Assembly (NCBI GenBank): GCA_020726505.1
Contig: JAHLEZ010000049.1
Location: 1-64,000, forward strand
Reading direction: 5' to 3'
Length of the DNA stretch: 64,000 nt
Origin: Leptodontidium sp. MPI-SDFR-AT-0119
Lineage: Eukaryota > Ascomycota > Leotiomycetes > Helotiales > Leptodontidiaceae
The translations under genes were made by a program, and so were the position numbers. A model generated the notes under the pieces. That model did no database searches. It was not told the DNA's origin and saw only the letters and a program-made list of their open reading frames with translations. This document shows, piece by piece, positions 46,148 to 57,299 of this stretch (its first letter is position 1; each line of letters opens with the position of its first letter).

Positions 46148-47361
46148 TATAACTAAGACAAAAAGGAATATAAGTATAAAGTCGTGGAATTATTAATACT
46201 AACTAATAAAGTAAATGAGCTAGATTACTACGTCTTTGTCGCTCGCACACGTCTTAGTAAGTCCTAGTTTCGAATATAACCTCTGTTTCTAATAATAGTT
46301 TAGACAAAGAGACTAAGAATTAGATCTAATATATTAATATTAAGTCTGCGGGCTTGCGGGATATTCTCTAAAAGGTTCTATAAGATGTCTAGGGGGTTTA
46401 CCTCTAGGAAGAGAAGCCTTCGGTAAATTTAGAGCCGCCCTAAGTACTTAAATGGCGGAACGTTTATTAACTTAACATAAGTAGAGTAAAACATCCTCTA
46501 TTATTACCTCCTTAAACTAGAAGAGTGCCGCCAAAACCTAAGCGCGGCCCTTAACTAATCTTCCCGAAAGCATTTAGATTTGTTACTTAATTTTATTAAA
46601 ACAGTTTACGCTTTGACTATTAAGCCCCTTAACCCACTTCTTAAGTAGTATTAAATCACATACGACTTCCTATAGACGCTCTTTAAGTCGAATACTCTAA
46701 CGTACGCTAAATGTTTCGGCACTAACTAGCCGAGATATATAAGGTACGAATTTAAGGAAAAGAAAATAATAAATAGTAAAATAAAATACTTTTATATTAA
46801 GGCTCGCTATTTAGATTTTAACGGGAAAGTATTTAAGGAGACGTTAAGTGAGTATATTATTAAGAAATTCTATAAAGCGAAACAGATTACTACTTTAGAA
46901 GTGTTCCCCCTTAAATACTACCCTTATAAATGGCAAGTTAAAGCCTACCTCACTAAATACGGTCGGAAATTCCTGTCTATAATAGACGTTTACTTTTACG
47001 AATATAAAGGCAAGGGATTTTATATTAAGAAAGATCGGGTTATTAAAATTCCTATCGAAAGCCAAGTCGTGGTCGACGCAGCATATTTTCGAGAGGAGAA
47101 CCCGAATTACACTAGACTAAGTATTAAGAATTCCGATAAGGGCTCACTAGTTAGTTGGCATGGAATTAATCTTAACGATACTAAAGAGGTGTCGGCCTCG
47201 GCTAAAAACAATGGAATAGATCTGTTAAAAGTGACAAGAGACGACTTACTTATTTATAACGGAACTGTTCCTAGGTTTAACTTAAGTAACAGAAGATAAG
47301 GTGAATATTTAGTTCTTCTATTATAGTATCGCTTTACCCTTAGTTAATATATAAATATAAT
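46148..47361 (+). pseudogene. DUF7025 AAA-family ATPase, middle part (continuation of 31305-31849)
   Basis: The frame resumes after the nested elements with DKKEYKYKVVE and continues through ELDYYVFVART, INIKSAGLRDIL, EEKPSVNLEPP, HLDLLLNFIKTVYALTIKPLNPLL and KARYLDFNGKVF. The open stretch 46901-47299 follows (FPLKYYP, YLTKYGRKFLSI, DAAYFREENPNY, RDDLLIYNGTVPRFNLSN). This is the DUF7025 N-terminal domain found before the AAA module in many fungal ATPases. At 47297 a TAA stands where relatives have Trp, and GEYLVL continues the family pattern. A family C LTR begins at 47362, so the P-loop part is missing. Confidence 0.75.
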
Positions 47362-47618
47362 TGTTGGTCCACAGGCCCCTGCAGAAGCCTACCTAGATGG
47401 TACAGGCGTACTTTCGTTAATACATGGGGGTCAGAGGCCTACCGGAGGGGTTTCGGTGGAGATTCGGTGGTGTCTCTTAGTATATAGGCTGGCTCTCCTC
47501 GTACTCTCTTTAGAAATACACAGATTTTTGAACTAACTATTTATTACTCTGTCGCTATACTTATATTAGAATATATTTATATATACGGCGTAGTACATGA
47601 ACTAGTACTGTATTAACA
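47362..47618 (+). repeat. 5' LTR of copia family C
   Basis: 257 bp from TGTTGGTCCACAGG to TGTATTAACA. A diverged copy of 256 bp lies inverted at 58966-59221, whose ends TATTAGT...ACCGACA align with it. It was inserted into the DUF7025 ATPase remnant. Confidence 0.75.
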
Positions 47619-48699
47619 CTAATTAGTGGCAAGCTTATATCGTTAACCTTATTATAGACAGAAAAGGTCTTAGGCTATAGAGCGGATTCTAGGCTTTAAC
47701 TTGAGGAGTACTTTATTATATTTTTCTTAAAGGGCAATTTACTTTTTTTAGATTATAAAGGGAAGGCAACTTCTCTCTTAAGACTTAATTAAGACGATTA
47801 TACGTCGGAGAAGAGCTATTATAACACGACAATTACTTTACGAAGACTATTAATTTAATATCCTTAAATCTAGAACTTTAAACTTTTAAGAAACCTATTT
47901 AGGAACCTATTAGATCACTTACGAATCGAATCCGACACAATAGCGGATACTTCGGCGGAGCTAGAGTTAACTCTAGAAACATTTAATAATACGGTAATAC
48001 TAGATCTTAGTTTAATTTTCACGGGAGACGTAATAATATACTCGCGAAGGTTCCGGGAGGCTTACTATAATAATTATCTCAATAGAAAATTCATTTTCTA
48101 AGACTTTTAGGAGTATTTTAAGGATTAAACGGCAAACGAGTTTAAATTAATTAAGGTTATAAAACGTATATACCTTAAGGACGACTTACGAGCCTTTAGT
48201 GTATTTATACGACGAGGGAAGGGGACGAGGACGGCACACGCTTTAGTAGAAATAGTGTAAGCTGAGGAGAATATATAACTAGGAGACTAAGTAGAAATAT
48301 AAATTCGGAACTACCCTAAATTAGTACCGAATTATATACGAGAATTAGTCTCTCGCCTACTACTGCTATTTCTAATAACACTTTAATAAAATCAATCCCT
48401 GATGTCTTTATAACACTAATTAAAGGTAGTTATTTATTCTATAAAGGAAGACACTTTTTTAAAAAGGTCAAGAGTAAAACTTATAGAGACGATTTAGTTA
48501 TTAAGATTACTTAAGATCTCTTTTACTAAAGGAGATAAAGTCAAGGATTTATATAGTATAACCCCCTTACTTATAGTCCTAAAGAAGGAGTTCTTATTTA
48601 CTCTTAAAAGGGATCTCTTAAGTAATCTCTACTTATAGAGATTAAATGACTACGTGTTATTAAATCTTATATTAACGTTAATAATATACTTACGGGACA
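47619..48699. other. Family C leader region, degraded
   Basis: Lies between the 5' LTR and the first recognisable gag sequence; no motif was seen. Confidence 0.4.
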
Positions 48700-51600
48700 G
48701 GTTATTATTACTATTTAAGGTTCCTAAGACTACTAGACTATATACGGAGCCGATTCGGCTGTTATAATATGTTATAGATCTATTGACCCCGGACTAGGCA
48801 AAATCGTTAGTAAACTTTACTAAAATATATACTAAGGAGCTTTAATATAATAAAGACAAGGATTACTTAAATAAGAAGCTCTATATCTTCGCCGACTTAT
48901 ATTAGAGAGTATTAATTGAGACTAAAGTCTAGAATCGAGCTTTTCTGTTAATACTACGAGACGGAGCTAGTTCGTACTATTACTAGTACCTTTAGAATAA
49001 GGGGTACTTATTTAATAAGCTTATTAAGACAACTCGCGAGCACTTTGAGACAGAGGAGAGAGCTAATAAGTTCCTTAGCCGGTGGTTTAGTCTAACTTTC
49101 TCGTTATTTTAAGAGGAGCCTTACTAGACGAGGAAACTAGTACTAACTTAATTAGAGAACTTCGCTAAGGAATTGTAGAGTATTTAGCTTGGCCTAAAAG
49201 ACGACAATATACGGAATAATAAGACGCTCTATAATAAGCTTATATAGGGAGTATTAGGGAACCCCCTCTTTAAGATAGCCTTGTTTTAGGCACCCTTTAC
49301 CTTCCTTACGTTAATAAATAATCTTTGCTCCGCCGTTAGCGTTAAGGTAACTTATAACTCGGGATCAAGGGTAAGTAAGTACTCCGGATTATATACAAAT
49401 CGCCACTAATTTTATGTCGTAAATAAGACGGCTTATTACTTTAATTATAAGATGAAATTTTTAAGTAAAAACAAACGCGGAGACAAATTCTAGTCTATAC
49501 TAGGCTATATAAGCTATATTATTTATAAGAAGATAAATTATTATAGTAGTTACTACTTAGACAAAAAGTAAATAGCGTCTAAGGCAAGATACTTCGCGGC
49601 GCGTAAGGCCGAAGAAGTAAAAGCCACGAATAAGACTTTTAGGAGCTACTTAGCTTATATTAAGGGGATCGACCTTAATTCGGACTAAAACCGGACTATA
49701 TCCGGACACTATTCAGGAAACTACTAAGATGCGGATTTAAACACTTTAATAGATATTAACGATTCTTTAAAGAGTTCCGACGACGACAATAGCGATGGCA
49801 CTATAAACTTCACGACTGTATTTATAGTAAGTGAGATATAGTATAATATATAAGAAGTTATAGGGCAACTTAAGGAGAAGAAGGCTTCTTATATCCTAGA
49901 AAGCAAGATCAAGAGACCCGCTCCTAGTGAGGCCTATATAACGTAGTAAATAAATAGATTCTTTTAAGGTCTATTAATTAATATAAGGGCATTTAATAAA
50001 AACACAGGAGGGATTAACTAGTTACAAGCTTTGTAGCGAATTTAAGATGTTAAGTTTAATATTAGCCAGGCGGGCTAAAGCCGGATTATATTTAGTGCCG
50101 GTTCGCGACCGTCTCTAGGAGTTACTATAATTAATACTCTAGCTAGAGAAATGGACTTTTAAATCGTAGACGCAAATATCCCGTTTCTAGTTTGCCTATA
50201 GTAGTTAGATACGCTTAACGCGTAATACAATAACTTACGTAATGTCTTAATTTAGGGCAATAAGAAGCACTTAATTGTACGGAAGCATAGGCATTTATGG
50301 CTACTTTTAAATTAATATTGTTAATTACTAAACACTTCGACTGAAACGATAAATACATGTTACTTAACTGAATCAGAAATACGTCGACTTTATAGGCGTT
50401 TCGGACACCCTTTAGTAAGACGTCTTTAGCACCTATTAGATCAAGCTGGCTATAAGTATGACTCGGAAGTTATATTCAGGGTTAAAGAAATATGTGAGTA
50501 TTACTAGAAACATATAAATACTTTATATAAGTTCCGCTTTAAACTATAAGACGACGTCGACTTTAATTATATAGTTTACGTCGATATCGCGATATTTAAA
50601 GAACGATATACCCTCCATATAGTAAATAAAGTAACGGGTTTTAGTGCGGCGAAACTACTCTAAAAAGCCCCTAGTTCGGCTACAGCTCAGGCCACCTTTA
50701 ACGTATTTAAGTTAATATAAATTAACATATACCTTAAACCTTCGGATTTCGTCGTATATAACTATGGCACTAATTTTAATTCTAAGGAGTTTCGGAGTAT
50801 ACTTAAATCTATAAGTAACACTCTTAAGCTAGTATTTATTAAGGCATATTATTTAATTAATAAAGTGGAGCGATACTACCGCCTATTACGCCGTGCCTAT
50901 AAAATCGTTACAAAAGAATACCTTAAGTTAAGCGACGAAGACTGACTATAAATAATAATAAAAGTAGTAAACAATATAACTAGACTTAACAGGCTTATCC
51001 TTACACTACTTGTTTTCGGCATATACTTTAGAATGACAGAGTTAGACTTTCTAAATCCGTTAGTCGAGTAACGTGCGGCTACGATTAAGAAAGCTATAAA
51101 GGAAGTATAAAAAATCTATATTACGCGTAAAGTTAATAATATATTAGTTATACGAAACGGCCCTAGAACTACTTATATTTACGGTCTCTACCTTAATAAT
51201 TAAGTCTTAGTATATTAAGAGGGTAAAGGATAGATAGGACCTTACGATTTCTTAAGTATTAAAGGAGAATTATATAAGATTAACATAAGAAATAAGAGAA
51301 TATATACGTTTTAATTGATTATAGTTTGTCCTTTTAAGATAGACACCTTTGGCGTTAAACGACAAAAAGAAAACTTACTAAAGGATATTTATAAGTAATA
51401 TTTAAGATCCTTAATTAAAAATACTACTAAAATAACATTAAATCTACCCTAAATCGCTGTTTAAATTCTATTTACGAAACACTTCTTAGATTTATTAATT
51501 ATTAATAACGATTATAATACTAAAGTGTTTCTAATTAAGAAGGAGATAAGGGACTAAGAGTTATTTATTAAACTTTGTACTAAAGGGAAGATTATAATAC

Positions 51601-53190
51601 TTAGGCTATTATTTTAGTAGTCTTAAAGGACGGAATACGAAGTACTTATTAAAAGGGGTGTTTTTATACTTATTTATAAAGACGACTTTAAGGTAAGAGG
51701 TTACTATATCTTTAAGTCAAGAATAGTAAACAAAGTTAAAGGCAAGGAGACGTTAACTCTATATAAGAAGTCAAGACTAATAATTTAATACTTTAATAAT
51801 AAAGGCAAGAGAGAGATTTTGACTTAGTCTCTAATAATCTAACGATTTAGTTAGCGGTTACTTATATTTTTGGCCGCTGCCGTTAAATACCTAAATCGCC
51901 TCCGAAACTAGTCTGAATCTCATTTAGTTATTAGGGACATTACTTAAGCTTACGTCTAGGCAGAGACAAGGCTTTTCTGAGACATTTTTATATAGTTACT
52001 AAAAGAAATCGCAGGAGATTTCCCTCTTGGCATAATATTTATAATAGTGCTACTATTATACGGTATACTTAAGTCCGGAAACTATTAATTTAATATATAT
52101 TATAAACATTATATAAAGAACTTATAAATAAAGACATTAACGTACGACTTATGTTTACTAATTAGTACTAAAGAAAGCTATAACTTTAGTATCGTGGGAA
52201 TGTAAACAAACGACACGTTAATTTTAAGAAATGAGGACTTCTTAGTAAGAGAGTAAAATGAGATTATTAAGGCCGGTTTTCTGATAAAGCTAATACGGGT
52301 ACTACTCTCTACTAAAACTATTACGTTTAATAAGTGTATTATCTCTATAGACGGGGACAGCCTCTATATGTCTTAGAAAGGTCAGAGAGTAAGGCTAGAG
52401 CTAGTCGACGTAGGAAAAGAGGACTATAAGAAGGCTTATAGAGAGTAATAAGCTTGTGCGGCCTACTTTGTTATTATTTATTAATTAAAAGTAACATTTA
52501 ATCTCTTAGTCGTAATATAACATTAAGATTTAACGAAAGACGACGTTAAGGCCTTAAACTTACGTCTTAAATAGTAAATAGATAACTTAAAGAGGGGACT
52601 TTAATACGTATTAGTTGACTTACGGTTTACGAAGGTCTACGTTTTTGTAGATAGTTCTTTTACTAATAACAAAGACTTAAGTTTATAAATAGGTTTTGTA
52701 TTAGTAATCGGTGCCGAAACGGTAAGGGATGCGTAATTTACCTTGACTGGTAATATTATATATATTAACTTAACGAAATATAAAAGAGTAACTTGTGTAA
52801 TACTTGTATTAGAGTTATATATTATAGTAGCTGGCATTAATATATTAATTTCCCTTAGTATTACTATTAATATAGTAACTAACAAGCTTAGTATCCTATG
52901 TCTTCTTACTATTGTTTGCACGGATTCTTTGTCCCTTTATAAATATATTATTAAGCTCGGTATAACGAAAGAGAAGCGCCTAATAATCGATATTATAGTT
53001 ATTCGTTAATCATACGAGCGTAAAGAGTTAACGGAGGTTCGATGGATTAATAGTATTAATAATCCTGCTAACGTTATAACGAAGAGTACTCTGAATAAGG
53101 CTCTTCGGGATTTTATTGACATTAATATCTTTATTATTAAAATAAAGGGTTAAGTTCAACGGTTAACCAGAGTTAATTCGGACTAGTAAC
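48700..53190 (+). pseudogene. Family C copia gag-pol, strongly RIP-degraded
   Basis: Domains are recognisable in order. Gag (about 48700-49470) has REHFETEERANKFLSRWF. Its zinc knuckle at about 49490-49560 has Cys turned to Tyr (YIIYKKI then NYYSSYY). A protease/linker region contains IPFLVCLQQLD. Pre-integrase and integrase (about 50350-51310) include LHRRFGH-like, AYKIVTKEYLKL and a GPYDFLSIKGE end. RT (about 51480-52420) follows. The RNase H end (52620-53150) is clear: FVDSSFTNNKDLSLQ, IVCTDSLSLYKYI, TKEKRLIIDIIVIR, NPANVITKSTLNKALRDFID. The TAA at 53151 replaces a likely Trp, with a probable real stop near 53190. CA and TG are almost absent. Confidence 0.82.
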
Positions 53191-53425
53191 AAAGGAGTTT
53201 CTTACACTCGTTAATTTTTTTTATACATTTCCTTATAATGCTTATTTTGTTGATTTATTACTTACGATTATTTTTATATTTAGTTAATTTACGAAGTCAG
53301 AAACACACTCGATTTAGTTTTAAATACCCTCTAATTTAAAGCACTAACAGGCGGCCTTACGACGACACTTTAATAGGGACTAACTGCCGGTTTTATCACA
53401 GGGGGCTACTCCCGTATAGTAGTAT
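53191..53425 (+). other. Family C 3' region, truncated
   Basis: Aligns with the reverse complement of about 60430-60690 until GTATAGTAGTAT, where homology stops at 53425. The next sequence begins TGTGGGAGGG, so another element was inserted here. The remainder of family C, including its 3' LTR, was not found downstream in this orientation. Confidence 0.65.
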
Positions 53426-54174
53426 TGTGGGAGGGACGAACCCTAATCCACATAACAAGAGGGTAGTATGTAGCGAGCCACCAGAGGAGATTCTAAGCTC
53501 TGTAAACAATAGATTAATTAAATCTAAAGATATTATATATCTAGAGAGTATAAATCGGCAAAAGAGGGGAGGGAAAAGGTTTTAATAAATAAAATATATT
53601 TAGTGTTACGTTCTTGACGTTTTATAGTTAAGTGTTAGCTCCTTATATATGCGAAGGACTAGCGTAGTTATGTGATAAAAGAAATTAGGGGCTGTCCTTA
53701 CTATATGCGTCCCCCCTTTTAAAGACTTTACTTATCCTCGAGTAATATATATTAAAAAGAAGTAAATAACTAATTAGAGCGTCTTAAATCGTAAGCAAGA
53801 TGTTATATAGCCAGTATATATAAAGTCCCGTAATACTTAACTTGTTACTTTTAAAGTAAATAATTGTCTCACTTAATACCTTCCTGCCCCTTTATATAAG
53901 GCTGGCTCTCCCTTACTAACCTTTTAACTTTAACTCCCTAAATATAACAATCTCTCCTTAATACTATTCTCTTTATAAAGTACCTTAACGCGTCTCGATC
54001 TCTTTCCTCTTTCTTTTTATTAATCAAATAACACCTCTTACACCTTTTTTTATTATAATACCTTTAAAGAAAGTAAACTTCCTTACTAAGCTTATATTAA
54101 GATCGACTTCACTATTACTTTTCTTATACTATTAAGGCAAGATCTTCTTTTACTTAACGATAACTTCAGCTACT
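53426..54174. mobile_element. Start of an unidentified inserted element (TGTGGGAGGG end)
   Basis: The left boundary is sharp because family C homology ends there. The TG start suggests an LTR. A piece near 53690-53750 (GCGTCCCCCC...TTTAAAGAC) resembles 58870-58925, so parts of the same family may occur at 57300-58960. The right boundary was not found. Confidence 0.35.
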
Positions 54175-55230
54175 ATGACTCCAGGTATCCTTAAAGGTCC
54201 CTCTGCCGCTAATTCTTTGCTATTTAGTACCTTCAGGGTAATAACCTTAGCCTTTACTATTAACTTTAGCGCGTTATTAGAGCTTAACACCTTTAACTTC
54301 GCTGTTGTCTAGCCGTAGAAGTGACGTAATAAAGAGCTTTTCCTTCCTTACTTTTCTTCTTACTAGCTAATAACTTCCCTTCACAATACTTACGTTAACT
54401 TATACGTAGTCTCTCCTTAGCTTTCCGTACTTCGATCTCTAAATAACAACTTTAATATAAAGTCAAGTCACCTTAACGTAGTAAGTTGACCTTTTATACT
54501 ATTATCTAAGCTTTACTAACTCGTTATAGACCTTTAAGAAGAGTCCTTCGTAGTCAGTCACCTTGGCGGTGCTATTAAAATCGGTTCGCTCTATTTTAGC
54601 TTAAGCGCTCTTAGCTTTAATATTAAAGGTTAATATTATAAAGGCCTTAACACGTCTTAACTTCGTGAGTTATACTCTTATCTCTTCTCTTATACTTAAC
54701 TAGCTATTTATAAATTATATTAATACTTTTCTTATACTAATTATAGTGTAACTACTGTCTTTAGTCCTTAACTCGTGTTTTAAGAAATAATTAAAGTAAA
54801 CTCTAAGACTTTACCTTAACGTTATTTAATTAAGTATTAAACTATTTAACCTCTTTATAACGCCGGTACTTATATTCTCTTTATAAGTTAAGGAAACGAT
54901 GTCATTTGTCTTTTTTAGGTTCGTAAACTAATAAGAATTAAGGCTACCTCGTACGACTACTTGTATTAAATTCTACCCCTTAGGCTAAGAACGTGCGTGT
55001 CGCGCCGTACTAATCTTCCCTTACTAAGTAGTTTTCGGGTCTCTTTATAAATATACTCTTATTATACTTGTGTAAGTCATATTATTAAAGATAAGTGGCA
55101 TTATTCCGCTAGTCTCTTATTAATTAGTTAATTAGATAAGGTAGAGGCTAGATCCGCCAACTTCGAAGGTTTATAGTAGAAAGCCGAGAGGAGTAAGTAA
55201 ACTAACAGTCGTAATACGTCGAGCAGGGTT
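54175..55230 (+). pseudogene. Unidentified long coding remnant
   Basis: From the ATG at 54175 (MTPGILKGPSAANSLLFSTF) one frame can be followed for about 350 codons with RIP-type stops. Segments such as SHLGGAIKIGSLYFSLSALS, LREFYSYLFSYTQLAIYKLY and LIRIKATSYDYLYQILPLRL are visible. Composition is Leu/Ser/Tyr-rich. I cannot assign it; a gene of the inserted element at 53426 is possible. The piggyBac-like copy at 55261 follows directly. Confidence 0.35.
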
Positions 55231-55260
55231 AAGAGGCTATAATAAGTTTTTAGTTCTTAG

Positions 55261-57299
55261 TATCCCCTTAACTGCCAGAAGCGCATCTGGCACACTTTTT
55301 TCAGGGGTTGCCCGGCACTACGGGGCCTGTGCGTTGCGGGGCTGGGTAAACATAAACATCAACAACTCCACTTTCCCACTTATTTTACTACTAGAATACT
55401 TTACTTTCAATACACAACCATGCCCGAACACGCAAAGACAGATCCGACCGATGCAAGGACTTTTCGTCCAGATGTAGAGCCTTTGAAACGCATTGGAGCT
55501 ACTTTTCACTCTATAGAATTAGACGACTTTGATTTTAAGGTCCATTTGCCTACAAACTGCTCTCCTGATAATCCCATTACCTTATTCACTTAGTACTACA
55601 ATATAGATATGATTGATACAATCGTTTTAGCTACAAACTCGTACCAGCCACGTTTATCAGATAATGCTTAAGGCCCGTACTCTCGTGCAAAGGATTGGTT
55701 TGACACATGCCGGAAGGAAATTTACTTATATTTGGCGTTCTGTATTTACATGACTATTTATCCATTAAATTCTATCGACGACTATTAGAGTACAGCTGTT
55801 TTAACTCCTTTCCACCTTATTACAAAGGCTTTTTCACGGAATCGATTCCAAGCTTTACGACGACGATTTAGAGTCTCAAGTGACGAACATACCCATGTGT
55901 TTGAAAAGGTACCCTCCCTACTTAAATTTTGGTGTATAGGACTAATATTCATATTAGACGGAACCCCTTAACACGCATATTCAAAACGTTAACTTATAGT
56001 TTTGGAAACCTGGCCGTGATTTGGCTATCGACGAAGCTATTGAGCGGTACACTAGCCGATCAAAGGTTATTACGACGATACCTAACAAACCTACTCCTAC
56101 CGGAATCAAGATTTGGGTAGTTGTACAACGAGGCTTCTTTTTACGATGGCTTTACTACTAACTAAGAAAGGGAGGAGGAGCTTTTAGAGCTCAGAAAATC
56201 AAAGGTCTTAACGCTACACAAGCTGTTGTACCGTCACTTCTAAATCAACTCCCAAAGGCTACATACCACGTCTACCTTAATAACCTCTTTACCTCTACTT
56301 AACTACTCGAATATCTCCGGAGCTAAGGCTATGCGGCTACTGGCACATGTAGAGTCAGTTCAGGGGTTATCCAGGATCTTGTAACCCTTAAGAAAACACG
56401 GCAAAAAGGACTTAATGCCATGCCCTGGGGGACTACAGTTACTTTCCCTACGGAGTCGGAAAACGTGCTTCATGCCGGCTTTCAAGATGGGGCATTTGCC
56501 TTAGTTATGTCAACATTCTGGGATGGCAAAAGCAAGGTCTTACGGGTACGAAAACGCCCAAAAGAGACAGCCGGAAATACAAAGGTTTCCCGGAAACCTT
56601 TTAGAGACCAGCCTACTAAGAAGCTCCTTATACTAGAGCTTTTTGACGAATACAATCAACACATGGGAGCTGTCGATTTGGGAGATCAACTTCAAGGGCA
56701 TAATAGAGGCCTCAAGCGATTAAGAAGAGGCCTAATTCAAGCTCTCCATCAATACATGCTCTTAGTAGTACTCTCGAATTGCTACTTGATCTGTCGATAT
56801 TCAGATTACGAGCTTCAAAACGTCAATTTGAGGTCTCAAGACGATTTCCGGCTTCAACTAGTAGAGGCATTGATGATTATGGGACAGGATGCACCTGGAT
56901 CACGAAAACGACAGGTTTCAGACTTATCTGAAGCCTCTTTCAGGATCCCGATTCATTAACACGAGCTAATTAGAATGACAACACGAGTAAATTGTAAGGT
57001 ATATTAGGGAAGAAGGTATTAAGACCTACCTCGGCTAAAGAAGAGAGTAGCTCTTAGTGAAGTCGCACTAAATAGCCAATCAGGGAAGAGAGTTGTTTCT
57101 TAATACGGGTGTAAACAATGTGCAGTCTATCTTTGTAAAAAAAACAATTGCTTTGCGTTATATTATAATAATTAGGTGTGGAATACACTGAATTTTAATG
57201 TTTACCTGTAATTTTGGTGTTCCTCGCTAAATTTAGGGTGTAGCGGGGTCTCGCTACAGGGGCTTTTAGTGGCCCATTTTTCTGGCAGTTAAGGGGATA
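55261..57299 (+). mobile_element. piggyBac-like DNA transposon, copy 3
   Basis: 2039 bp, with ends TATCCCCTTAACTGCCAGA at 55261 and its complement ending at 57299. Moderately RIP-mutated. As in the other copies, TA is at both outer ends and no TTAA duplication flanks it. Confidence 0.9.
55420..57175 (+). pseudogene. piggyBac-like transposase, copy 3
   Basis: The ATG at 55420 starts MPEHAKTDPTDARTFRPD. Exon 1 is 163 codons, a 49-bp intron follows (55909-55957; GTACCC to ATATTAG), and exon 2 runs to the TAG at 57173, giving the same 568-residue length as copy 2. The catalytic region shows AIDEAIERYTSRSK, a second site YLNNLFTST (Asp to Asn, a G to A change) and GAVDLGDQLQGHN. The last 180 codons before 56959 are uninterrupted. 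The C-terminus retains YGCKQCAVYLC and NNCFALYY. The broken second catalytic Asp plus the stops make it inactive. Confidence 0.9.

Noticed and set aside
52637..52921. Minus-strand open frame opposite family C RNase H
   Set aside because: The plus strand carries recognisable RNase H motifs across the same bases.
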